Assembly: GCF_051960575.1 (NCBI RefSeq)
Contig: NZ_JBQCEE010000034.1
Span: forward strand, 1 to 21,406
Length of the DNA: 21,406 nucleotides
DNA from: JBQCEE01 sp051960575
GTDB taxonomy: Bacteria > Actinomycetota > Actinomycetes > Mycobacteriales > Jatrophihabitantaceae
Direction of reading: 5' to 3'
Shown here: positions 1 to 7,146 of the stretch, piece by piece
Numbering within the stretch: the first letter of the stretch is position 1
How the letters are laid out: the number at the start of each line of letters is the position of its first letter
Made by a program: the position numbers and the translations under genes
The notes under the pieces: model-generated
Seen by the model: only the letters and a program-made list of their open reading frames with translations
Database searches by the model: none
What the model was told of the DNA's origin: nothing

Positions 1-1
1 C

Positions 2-529
2 CTGGCCAAGCTGGCCGGCGGTGTTGCGGTGATCAAGGTCGGCGCCGCCACCGAGGTCGAGCTCAAGGAGCGCAAGCACCGCATCGAGGACGCCGTCCGC
101 AACGCGAAGGCCGCCGTCGAGGAGGGCCTGCTGCCGGGTGGTGGCGTCGCGCTCGCGAACGCCGCCGTGACCGCGTTCGAGAAGCTCGACCTGCAGGGTG
201 ACGAGGCCACGGGCGCGAACATCGTCCGCGTCGCGCTGACCGCGCCGCTCAAGCAGATCGCCGTCAACGCCGGTCTCGAGGGTGGCGTCGTGGCGGAGAA
301 GGTCAACTCGCTGCCCGCGGGTCACGGCCTCAACGCCGCGACCGGCGAGTACGTGGACATGTTCGCCGAGGGCATCGTCGAGCCGCGCAAGGTGACCAAC
401 TCGGCGCTGCAGAACGCAGCGTCGATCGCCGCGCTGTTCCTCACCACCGAGGCCGTCGTCGCCGACAAGCCGGAGAAGGCCGCTCCGGCGGCCCCGGGTG
501 GCGGCATGGGCGGAGACATGGACTTCTAG
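2..529 (+). CDS. groL: Chaperonin GroEL (60 kDa), C-terminal part
   Basis: This is the last 175 residues or so of a GroEL/Cpn60 chaperonin; the 5' part lies outside the window. The frame is open from base 2, and the GTG at 29 is an internal valine, not a start. The visible part is the end of the intermediate domain and the second half of the equatorial, ATP-binding domain, with the family-typical ELKERKHRIEDAV and GLLPGGGVAL segments. GroEL assembles into double rings with GroES and refolds cytosolic proteins using ATP. The tail ends in a short Gly/Met run and DMDF, as in essential actinobacterial GroEL2, rather than the His-rich tail of GroEL1. No groES is visible, as expected for a groEL2 encoded apart from it, though the upstream side is cut off. 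A strong hairpin follows the stop codon. Confidence 0.97.
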   Translation: MAKLAGGVAVIKVGAATEVELKERKHRIEDAVRNAKAAVEEGLLPGGGVALANAAVTAFEKLDLQGDEATGANIVRVALTAPLKQIAVNAGLEGGVVAEKVNSLPAGHGLNAATGEYVDMFAEGIVEPRKVTNSALQNAASIAALFLTTEAVVADKPEKAAPAAPGGGMGGDMDF

Positions 530-554
530 TCCGGCCTCACCAGCTCAACGACGC

Positions 555-580
555 GGGGCGGGTCCTTCGGGACCCGCCCC
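555..580 (+). terminator. Perfect hairpin terminator after groEL
   Basis: An 11-bp perfect G/C stem (555-565 with 570-580) is closed by a TTCG tetraloop, 25 bases after the groEL stop. There is no long T tract, which is common for actinobacterial terminators. Because it sits between convergent genes it may also end transcription of the minus-strand gene that stops at 609. Confidence 0.85.
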
Positions 581-608
581 GTTCGCTGTCCCCGGCCCGG
601 AGACCCGG

Positions 609-2225
609 TCAGCAGAGGGTGCGTCCGGTCCACCCCGACGACAGCCGGACGCGGGGGAGCAGTCCGCCCGTCCGCCCGCGGTAGAGGTACAGCACGCCGG
701 TGGCGATGTCGACCGCGACCAGGTCCGGATGCCCGTCGCGGTCGAGGTCGCCGACGCCGACGAGGTTGCGCCGGCCCGCCCACCCGCCGCCGAGCGACAC
801 CCGCCGCGCGAAGCCGCCACGCGGCGAGCCCGGGTAGAGGTAGAGCACGCCGGTCGCGGTCTCGCGGGCGAGCAGGTCGGCCCGCCCGTCGCCGGTCAGG
901 TCGCCGATGGCGGCGATCGCGCTCATCGCGCTCCAGCCCGAGCCGATGCGGATGCGCCCGGCGAGGGCGGTGCCGCGTCCCGGGAAGACGAACAGCGCGC
1001 CGGTGCGCAGTTCGATGGCGATGAGGTCCGGACGCCCGTCACCGGTGAGGTCGCCGACGACGGTGATCCCGCGGTAGGCCCGCCAGCCCCCGTGCCCGAG
1101 CTCGATCCGCCGTCCCCAGCCGGTGCCGGTGCCGGGGTAGAGCCACAGCCGGCCGCTGAGCCGGTTGCGGGCGATGAGGTCGTCGCGTCCGTCGCCGGTG
1201 AGGTCGCCGTGCCGGGTGAGGACGTCGTAGTCGGTCCAGTCGCCGGGCAGCGCACGGGCCGGTTCGAAGGCCACGCCGTTGCCGGCGTACACCGACAGCG
1301 TGCGGCGCGACGGGCTGCGGGCGAGCAGGTCGGTCCAGCCGTTCCCGGTCAGGTCCCCGAAGGTCGGTGTCGGCGGCGGCGCGAGATCCACGACGGAACT
1401 GTCGACGTTGAGGGTCACGCCGCCCCACGTCTCGTCGTGCCCGCCGCGGTACTGGTGCACCCGGCGGTGCGGCGCCCACATCGTGGCGGGCACCGCTGGG
1501 TTGTCCGTCGTCGCGACGCCGTCCCAGCGCGCGAGGTCGAGGTAGTCCGGGTGCGGCCGCCGCACCGAGCCGAAGTCGGCCACCAGGTCGGTGACCCCCG
1601 AAGCGATGCTCGCGTACACGCCGCTGAGCCAGGCGCGGTCGTGCAGCCGCTGCGTCCAGGCGCCGAGGAAGGTGAGCACCGCGCTGCGGCAGCGGGCGTC
1701 GCCGACGCGGTAGGCCTCCATGTCGAACACGAGGGTGCTGCCCGGCGGCAGGCCGAGCGCCGTCGCCGCGGCGACCGCGCTGTCGGCCTCGGCCACGCCC
1801 TGCGCCGCCGCCCGGGCCGGGTCGATGAGGTGCTGCTTGGTCGAGGTGGTGCACGGCGCCTGCAGGCCCAGGTAGAGCGGCAGCAGCCGCCACCCGGACG
1901 CGACCTGGTGGGCGACCCACGCGGCGGTGAGCTCGGGCTGGGCGCAGAAGCGGTTGCTGCCCCCGACGTAGACGCCGACCGTACGGTACGGCGAGGCGAG
2001 CCACGCGTCCATGCTCGCCGAGCTCGGTGCGGTGCAGGCATCGAACGCGAGACCGTGAACGGTGCCCGGCTGCGACGCGATCACCGGCTGCGACGCGATC
2101 ACCGGCTGCGCCCCGACCATCCGCTGGGGTCCGTGCCCGACCGCCTGCGCCGGCCGCGCCGCCGGCGTCACGATCACGAGCACGATCGCGAGCGCGGCCG
2201 TCGCCGCCGGGACCCGTCCGATCAT
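609..2225 (-). CDS. Secreted DUF1906 glycoside-hydrolase-like protein with five FG-GAP/VCBS repeats
   Basis: The product is 538 residues. Residues 1-28 form a Sec signal peptide ending in AQA. Residues 58-281 resemble the DUF1906 / Rv2525c-like glycoside-hydrolase-like domain, a TIM-barrel related to GH25-type muramidases; it has the opening GLAFDAC and an acidic FDME motif at 168-171 where catalytic acids would lie. Five repeats of about 50 residues follow, each opening with a GDLTGDG-type calcium loop (near 290, 340, 391, 441, 492) and ending in a LYLYPG-like strand, as in FG-GAP/VCBS beta-propeller blades. The likely site of action is outside the cell, on peptidoglycan or another glycan; substrate and activity are inference. 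The ATG at 2225 is chosen because GGAGG-like bases lie about 5 nt before it and the signal peptide starts there; the frame is open further upstream to 2336. It converges with groEL. Confidence 0.85.
   Translation of the reverse strand: MIGRVPAATAALAIVLVIVTPAARPAQAVGHGPQRMVGAQPVIASQPVIASQPGTVHGLAFDACTAPSSASMDAWLASPYRTVGVYVGGSNRFCAQPELTAAWVAHQVASGWRLLPLYLGLQAPCTTSTKQHLIDPARAAAQGVAEADSAVAAATALGLPPGSTLVFDMEAYRVGDARCRSAVLTFLGAWTQRLHDRAWLSGVYASIASGVTDLVADFGSVRRPHPDYLDLARWDGVATTDNPAVPATMWAPHRRVHQYRGGHDETWGGVTLNVDSSVVDLAPPPTPTFGDLTGNGWTDLLARSPSRRTLSVYAGNGVAFEPARALPGDWTDYDVLTRHGDLTGDGRDDLIARNRLSGRLWLYPGTGTGWGRRIELGHGGWRAYRGITVVGDLTGDGRPDLIAIELRTGALFVFPGRGTALAGRIRIGSGWSAMSAIAAIGDLTGDGRADLLARETATGVLYLYPGSPRGGFARRVSLGGGWAGRRNLVGVGDLDRDGHPDLVAVDIATGVLYLYRGRTGGLLPRVRLSSGWTGRTLC
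2070..2105. repeat. Two perfect 18-bp tandem copies inside the secreted protein
   Basis: An 18-base unit (2070-2087) is repeated exactly at 2088-2105, with a partial third copy after it. It encodes a duplicated VIASQP segment in the linker between the signal peptide and the DUF1906-like domain (about residues 42-53). The identical DNA suggests a recent slippage duplication. Confidence 0.8.
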
Positions 2226-2362
2226 CGCCCCTCCTCGTCCGTCCGCTGTCAGGGCAGCACGGTCGGCATGCGCCGCCCAGGGGCGATCGCAGTCGGTGCG
2301 GCCCGAGTCGTGCCCGGGCAGGGGCCTCGTCGGCACGCGACGGCGGTGCGAGGATGCCGCGC

Positions 2363-2938
2363 ATGGGACCGCGCGACTTCGACCCGGTGGCGCTCGGGAA
2401 CGCCGAGTGCGACGCGTGGATCGGCTACTACCGCCGCGACTGGCGGGCGGTGCTCACGGCGTCCGTGCGCATGGTGCGCATCGGCTTCGGCATGAACCGG
2501 CCGCGGACGCTGCTCGGCGCCTGGTACGTACTGCGGGCCAACCAGGCGTGGGCGCCGGTGCCGGACAACGACCCGGCGAGGGCGCGGGAGTACATGCGCC
2601 GCTTCTACGCCCTGGTGCAGCGCGACGGCGGCCTCGCCCTCGACCCCGTCGAGGCCGCGCGGCGCGAGGTCGAGTGGTGGCGCGTGCACCGCGCCCACCA
2701 GCGGCAGAGCCAATACGGCGAGGACGAGCTGGCCGACTGCCTCGTCGAGCTCTACGGCTACGTCTACCGCGCCGAGCCGGACGCGGTCCGTCCGGCGGCG
2801 GTGCACCGCGTGGTCGCGATGCGGCACTCGGACGCCTGGGTCGCGGGCGGCTGCCGCATGACCGACCCACTGCTCGTCAGCGAACGTGAGGAGCTCGTCG
2901 CGTCCTACACGGCGCTGCTGGCGGCCGTGCGGCGCTGA
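2363..2938 (+). CDS. Conserved hypothetical protein
   Basis: A 191-residue, probably cytosolic protein that I do not recognise by function; the general look (NAECDAWIGYYRRDW near the start, then a basic, Trp/Arg-rich helical stretch) recalls conserved actinobacterial hypothetical proteins. It is rich in Trp, Tyr and Arg, looks mostly helical, and has no signal peptide or membrane segment. I chose the ATG at 2363 because GAGG at 2350-2353 sits 9 nt before it; the in-frame ATG at 2354 directly abuts that GAGG and is less likely. The gene is divergent from the DUF1906-type gene across 137 bases and convergent with the gene ending at 2940, with only one base between the two stops. Codon use matches the neighbours. 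Confidence 0.75.
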   Translation: MGPRDFDPVALGNAECDAWIGYYRRDWRAVLTASVRMVRIGFGMNRPRTLLGAWYVLRANQAWAPVPDNDPARAREYMRRFYALVQRDGGLALDPVEAARREVEWWRVHRAHQRQSQYGEDELADCLVELYGYVYRAEPDAVRPAAVHRVVAMRHSDAWVAGGCRMTDPLLVSEREELVASYTALLAAVRR

Positions 2939-2939
2939 C

Positions 2940-3350
2940 TCAGACCGGCCACCAGTAGGGCAGATCGGGCGGCTCGGTCCAGCCGAACCGCCCGTAGAAC
3001 TCGGCGTCCTTGCGCAACAGGTTGCTGCGGTGGCTCGCGTGCAGCCGCTCGTCGCCGAGCCACGGCGGCGGCACCGCAGGGTCGGGACGGGCGTGCACCT
3101 GCAGCTTCTCGAGCACCGTGTCGAGGTGGCCGCGGCGGATCCACTCCTCGCACACGACCGTCGAGTACTCGAGCAGCGCGGTCTCGTGGCCGCGCCACAT
3201 CTTCACGCAGGGGTGGTGCTGCCAGCCCTTCGTGACCCCGTCGAGCGTGCGGATCACCTGATACGCCTCGACGCGCTGCTTGCCGAGCCGGGCGTCGTCG
3301 AGCACGCGGGCCGACTCGGTGTAGGACGGCGAGGGCAGGAAGGTCTGCAC
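2940..3350 (-). CDS. MSMEG_6728-family protein, pyrimidine-dimer-glycosylase-like
   Basis: A 136-residue protein that opens MQTFLPSPSYTESARVLDDARLGKQRVEA and carries a WQHHPCVKMWRG segment (residues about 43-54) and a Trp/Pro-rich end. This pattern fits the small MSMEG_6728 family, which I recall as distantly related to T4 endonuclease V-type pyrimidine dimer glycosylases; that link is from memory and activity is unproven. The GTG at 3350 is the only start that keeps the conserved N-terminus; its ribosome site is weak. The gene starts 10 bases after the stop of the antiporter gene, so it is very likely the last gene of the same operon and may depend on translation of its neighbour. Confidence 0.7.
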   Translation of the reverse strand: MQTFLPSPSYTESARVLDDARLGKQRVEAYQVIRTLDGVTKGWQHHPCVKMWRGHETALLEYSTVVCEEWIRRGHLDTVLEKLQVHARPDPAVPPPWLGDERLHASHRSNLLRKDAEFYGRFGWTEPPDLPYWWPV

Positions 3351-3360
3351 CCCGGAATGG

Positions 3361-5220
3361 CTACCCCAACAACTGGTCGGGGAAGCACCACCGCCAGGCC
3401 TCGCCCGGCTCGATCGAGCGCATGACGGGATGGTCGGTCTCGTGGAAGTGCCCGGTGGCGTGCTTGCCGACCGACGAGTCGCAGCAGCCGACGTGCCCGC
3501 AGGCCAGGCACAGCCGCAGGTGCACCCAGCGGGTGCCGTCGCGCAGGCACTCCTCGCAGCCGTCGGGTGTCCGGGCGACCGCGACGCGGGGCGAGTCGCG
3601 CAGGTGCTTGCAGTCGCCGGCGCGCACCGAGTCGGTGGTCAGCTCTTCCTCAACACGGGTTGAGGCGTCCTCGATGCGGTCGAGCAGCGACTCCTCGAGA
3701 TCGATCGCGCTGAGCGCCGAGCGCAGCACGGCGTCGTCGTACTTGCCCTCGTCGCGCGCCTCGAGGATCGACGACCGCTCGGCGGCGAGCATCTGCATGC
3801 GCAGGCGGCGATAGGCCGCGCCGGGTGGTTCGAGCTCGGTGTGGGCGCGTCCGAGTTGCTCCCAGATCCGGTTCGGCCGCCGCTCGGCGCGCTGCCGCAG
3901 CTCGTCGATCACCTCGGGCGGGTCGTCGTCGCTGCGGATCTCCTCGAGCGCCGCCAACCCGGCCCGCGCCGCGTTCGTCACCAGCCCGGCCGCCTGCAAC
4001 GCGTCCTCTGCGGCGTCGGGACCGGTGAGCCCGAGCCGCCGCACCAGCCACGGCAGGGTGAGGCCCTGCACGAGCAGCGTGCCGGCCACGACCGTGAAGG
4101 CGGCGAGCCGCAGGATCGCGACGTGCGGGGTGCCGGCAGGGATGAGGAAGACCGCCGCGAGTGTGACGACGCCGCGCATGCCGGCCCACGACACGACCGC
4201 GCTGATGCGGGGCGGCCAGGTCGGTGCGTGCAAAAGTCGCAGCACGCCGGATGACGCGAACACCCACAGCACGCGCGAGAGGACGGTGGCACCGAAGACC
4301 GCGGCGCAGATGCCGACGATCTGCGCCGACGGCATGCGCTCGCCCTGCACGTCGTCGAGCAGCGCGCGCAACTGCAGCCCGATGAGCAGGAAGACGACGT
4401 TCTCGAGCAGGAATTGCACCGTGCGCCAGTTGGTGTTCTCGGCGATCCGGGACGCCGCCGTCTGCAGCACCGGCGACTTGTGGCCGAGGATCAGTCCGGT
4501 GACCACCACGGCCAGCACGCCCGAGGCCTTCGCCTCCTCGGCGGGCAGGAACGCGACCCACGGGGCGGCGAAGCTCAGCGTCGTGTCGAGCACGGGATCG
4601 GTGATGTGGCGGCGCACGGCGGCGAGCACGAGCGCGGCGGCGAGACCGATCGCGACACCGCCGCCGGCGGCGCGCACGAAGTCGAGGCCGACATGCACGG
4701 TCGAGACGCTGCCGGCGAGCGCCGCCAACGCCGTGTTCAGCGCGACGAGCGCGGTTGCGTCGTTGAGCAGGCTCTCGCCCTCGAGGATCGACTCCATGCG
4801 CCGGGGGATGCCGACGCGCTTCACGACGGTCGTGGCGGCGACGGCGTCCGGTGGTGCGATGACCGCGCCGAGCGCGAAGGCGGCCGCGAGCGGCAGGCCC
4901 GCGAGCGTCCAGTACGTCACCGCGCCGACGGCGAGCGTCGAGAACGCGACGAGACCGACCGAGAGCAGGACGATCGGCCGCTTGTTGGTCCTGAAGTCGA
5001 CGAGCGAGGTGCGGATCGCGGCCGCGTACAGCAGCGGCGGCAGCAGGCCGATGAGGACGATGTCCGGCTTGAGCTCGATCGTCGGCAGGCCGGGGATGAA
5101 CGACAGCGCGACGCCGACGAGCACGAGCAGCAGCGGCTCGGACATCCCGACCCGGCGCGCGCCGGCGGCGACGAACCCGACGACCGCGACCAGGCCCAGC
5201 AGGACGAGGGCGACGTGCAT
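3361..5220 (-). CDS. CPA1-family Na+/H+ antiporter with C-terminal UBP zinc finger
   Basis: A 619-residue protein. Residues 1 to about 405 are a run of roughly twelve hydrophobic segments typical of Na_H_Exchanger (CPA1/NhaP-like) antiporters, with PPDAVAAT at 123-130 and the conserved Asn-Asp pair at 153-154 (SLLND) expected to bind the cation. Residues about 410-535 are charged, helical and cytosolic. Residues 537-619 form a complete UBP-type zinc finger: CKH at 537, CEEC, CLACGHVGCCDSS, and the His-rich KHATGHFHETDHPV. In eukaryotes this domain binds the free C-terminal Gly-Gly of ubiquitin; in bacteria its partner is unknown. The membrane part would exchange Na+ (or K+) for H+. Start ATG 5220 has a weak ribosome site but lies 17 bases after the upstream lipoprotein stop. 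It is the third gene of a four-gene operon. Confidence 0.92.
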   Translation of the reverse strand: MHVALVLLGLVAVVGFVAAGARRVGMSEPLLLVLVGVALSFIPGLPTIELKPDIVLIGLLPPLLYAAAIRTSLVDFRTNKRPIVLLSVGLVAFSTLAVGAVTYWTLAGLPLAAAFALGAVIAPPDAVAATTVVKRVGIPRRMESILEGESLLNDATALVALNTALAALAGSVSTVHVGLDFVRAAGGGVAIGLAAALVLAAVRRHITDPVLDTTLSFAAPWVAFLPAEEAKASGVLAVVVTGLILGHKSPVLQTAASRIAENTNWRTVQFLLENVVFLLIGLQLRALLDDVQGERMPSAQIVGICAAVFGATVLSRVLWVFASSGVLRLLHAPTWPPRISAVVSWAGMRGVVTLAAVFLIPAGTPHVAILRLAAFTVVAGTLLVQGLTLPWLVRRLGLTGPDAAEDALQAAGLVTNAARAGLAALEEIRSDDDPPEVIDELRQRAERRPNRIWEQLGRAHTELEPPGAAYRRLRMQMLAAERSSILEARDEGKYDDAVLRSALSAIDLEESLLDRIEDASTRVEEELTTDSVRAGDCKHLRDSPRVAVARTPDGCEECLRDGTRWVHLRLCLACGHVGCCDSSVGKHATGHFHETDHPVMRSIEPGEAWRWCFPDQLLG

Positions 5221-5237
5221 GGTGCGGGCGGGTCAGC

Positions 5238-6035
5238 TCAGCCGGTCGCGACCTGGTCGGCCGGCGGCGCGGTGATCGTGACCGGTGCGCCGAACGCGCT
5301 CGCGGTGATGGTGATCGGCACCTTGGCGCCCTGCACCACGGCCTGCCGGCTCACCCGCACCGGGCGGCCCTGCGCGTCGAGCCACAGCTCGGTCGCCGAA
5401 CCGGCCAACGTGGTGGTGTAGTCGTCCTTGCCGGGGAAGCCCGCGGGCAGCTTCGCTGCGTCCACCACGAGCGTGTAGTGGGTGGTGGCGGTGCCGTCGA
5501 TGATCGCCGGGCCGTCGTCGGTGAGCGACTTGGCGGCGGCGATGAAGGTGACGAGGTTGGTCGGCGAGGCCGCGCCCTGGATGCCGCTGAGGGCCCCGCC
5601 GAGTTGCGAGGCGACGAGGTTCTTGCTGTCGGCGCTCACCGCCAGCCACGGCTTCCCACTGGTGTTGAGGCCGGTCGGCACCTGCGCGTACGCCTTGCCG
5701 CCGCTGAGGATCACGCGCACCTTGCCGACGCCGGCGATGCTGCCGGCCAGGTCGACACCGGTCAGCTGCCCGTTCGCGAAGGTCGCCGGGCCGCTGCCGT
5801 CCACCTTCTGGTTCAGCAGGGTCGCCTGCACCCTCAACGTGGCAGTGCTGACCGACGCGACGCCCTGCCGCACCTTCGCCGACAGCTCGGCGGGCGACGG
5901 CGCGCTCGACGTCGCTGTCGACGGGGTCGAGGAGGCCGTCGTCGGCGGGCTCTCGCGCTGCCCGCTCGACGAGCACGCGGTCAGCGCGGCGAGGCCGGCG
6001 GCGAGCAGCAGCGTCAGCGGTCGGCGCGAGGTCAC
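5238..6035 (-). CDS. LppX/LprAFG-like lipoprotein
   Basis: A 265-residue lipoprotein with a basic N-terminus, a hydrophobic segment and a lipobox LTAC whose Cys21 would be lipidated. A Ser/Thr/Pro-rich linker (about 22-48) leads to a domain of about 200 residues with alternating strands and the pattern expected of the mycobacterial LppX/LprAFG family (LolA-like fold), whose members bind lipids and carry them across the cell envelope. The assignment rests on overall pattern, not on a catalytic motif. GTG 6035 is used; AGGTAACG lies upstream and includes the stop codon of the DinB-like gene. Spacing is 9 bases to the gene before and 17 to the antiporter after, so co-transcription is very likely. 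Confidence 0.78.
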   Translation of the reverse strand: MTSRRPLTLLLAAGLAALTACSSSGQRESPPTTASSTPSTATSSAPSPAELSAKVRQGVASVSTATLRVQATLLNQKVDGSGPATFANGQLTGVDLAGSIAGVGKVRVILSGGKAYAQVPTGLNTSGKPWLAVSADSKNLVASQLGGALSGIQGAASPTNLVTFIAAAKSLTDDGPAIIDGTATTHYTLVVDAAKLPAGFPGKDDYTTTLAGSATELWLDAQGRPVRVSRQAVVQGAKVPITITASAFGAPVTITAPPADQVATG

Positions 6036-6044
6036 GCCGCCACG

Positions 6045-6581
6045 TTACCTGCGTGCCGTGATGTCCCATTCGTGATGGACGAGGTCGTGCAGGAAGTAGC
6101 GGCCGAGCGAGTCGACGGTGAACGCAGCACCGTCCGAACGCCGTCCGCGACGGTCGGTCTGGTCGGGCCGCACGGCCGCGAACGCGGCACCCACCTCGCC
6201 GGCGGCCTGCTGCAGTTCGGCGGCGATGGTGGCCGGCTGCTGCGTCCAGTACCGCTCCTCCAGCGCGGTGGCGTCCTGGTCCCAGTTCGCGAACTGCGGG
6301 TCGTCCTCGGTGAGCATGCGATCGAGACGGACCGTGAACATCCGGCAGACGTCGCGGATGTGACAGGCGTACTCGACCGGCGACCAGATGTCGGGTGCGG
6401 GACGGGCGGCCGCGTCCGGGTCGGCGAGTCGTGCCGTGAAGGTCGCGACGACCCGGTCGATGCCGGCGGGGACGTCGGCCAACGACACCGTCGCGGCGTC
6501 GTAGCCGCAGTCGGCGCAGCGTTCGCCGAGCACCCAGGTCCAGTCCTTCGTGTCCGGCGGCGGGGCGGCGGGAGCGGTCAT
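6045..6581 (-). CDS. DinB-family protein
   Basis: A 178-residue, probably cytosolic protein of the DinB / maleylpyruvate-isomerase-like metal-binding fold (four-helix bundle). The His residues expected to hold a metal are visible in YACHIRDVC and in HDLVHHEWDI near the C-terminus; an extra CADCGY pair sits near residue 20. DinB-like proteins are often thiol-dependent transferases, but the substrate here cannot be told. I chose ATG 6581 because the family-like sequence begins there (MTAPAAPPPDTKDW); the frame extends 17 codons further to 6632 with a basic, unlikely leader. It is the first gene of the minus-strand operon and divergent from the response regulator. Confidence 0.82.
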   Translation of the reverse strand: MTAPAAPPPDTKDWTWVLGERCADCGYDAATVSLADVPAGIDRVVATFTARLADPDAAARPAPDIWSPVEYACHIRDVCRMFTVRLDRMLTEDDPQFANWDQDATALEERYWTQQPATIAAELQQAAGEVGAAFAAVRPDQTDRRGRRSDGAAFTVDSLGRYFLHDLVHHEWDITARR

Positions 6582-6685
6582 GCCCTGGATCCTGGCGAAC
6601 CCGGTGCGCGGCTGCCGCCGACATCGCGTCACGCTGCGTCGGGATCACGACGGTCGGGCTCGGCGCCGACGGGCACGGCGACCGC

Positions 6686-6691
6686 TAAGGT
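6686..6691 (+). promoter_or_regulatory. Possible -10 element for the response regulator
   Basis: TAAGGT fits the actinobacterial TANNNT pattern and lies about 50 bases before the chosen start of the response regulator, in the divergent gap from the DinB-like gene. I see no clear -35, so this is tentative. Confidence 0.3.
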
Positions 6692-6744
6692 CGAGCCTGG
6701 CCCCGCGTCGTGGCAGCGACGCATCGCCGAGACTCGGAGTGACC

Positions 6745-7140
6745 GTGACGGACAGCGCGACCGGCGAGACGCCGACGCCCCATCCCCGCATCCTCATCGC
6801 CGACGACTTCCAGGACGTCCGCATGCTGCTGCGTCTGCAGCTGCAGCGCACCGGCAGGTTCGAGGTGGTCGGCGAGGCCGCGAACGGTGAGGAGGCCGTG
6901 TCCCGCGCGACCGAGCTGCAGCCCGACGTCGTGCTGCTCGACATGTCCATGCCACGCATGGACGGGCTCGAGGCGCTGCCGCTGATCAGGGACGCGGTGC
7001 CGAACGTGCGGGTGCTGGTGCTGTCCGGCTTCGACGAGGGCAGCATGGCGCAGAAGGCCCTCGAGCTCGGCGCCGACGGCTACATCGAGAAGGGCCTGCG
7101 CATGAACCTGGCCGAGAAGATCGACTCGGTGCTGGGCTGA
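6745..7140 (+). CDS. Single-domain response regulator (CheY-like REC)
   Basis: A 131-residue protein that is a receiver domain and nothing else. The acidic pair is D20-D21 (IADD), the phospho-acceptor is D66 in VVLLDMSMPRMDG, the switch Ser is S94 (VLSGFD), and the conserved Lys is K116 (YIEKG). There is no DNA-binding domain, so it probably works through protein contacts or as a phosphorelay intermediate. No histidine kinase is in the window, so it is an orphan here. GTG 6745 is chosen because GGAG at 6736-6739 sits 5 nt before it; the GTG at 6739 overlaps that site. Its stop is 6 bases from that of the convergent hydrolase gene. Confidence 0.92.
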   Translation: MTDSATGETPTPHPRILIADDFQDVRMLLRLQLQRTGRFEVVGEAANGEEAVSRATELQPDVVLLDMSMPRMDGLEALPLIRDAVPNVRVLVLSGFDEGSMAQKALELGADGYIEKGLRMNLAEKIDSVLG

Positions 7141-7146
7141 CGCAGC

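Noticed and set aside
498..2495. Long plus-strand open frame of 665 codons
   Set aside because: It is antisense to the DUF1906/FG-GAP gene, Ala/Arg/Pro-rich, overlaps the groEL end and has no family-like segment; it is a GC-bias shadow.
3839..5275. Plus-strand open frame of 478 codons rich in Ser/Thr/Arg
   Set aside because: It is antisense to the antiporter, which has clear membrane segments and zinc-finger motifs; no ribosome site or homology-like features.
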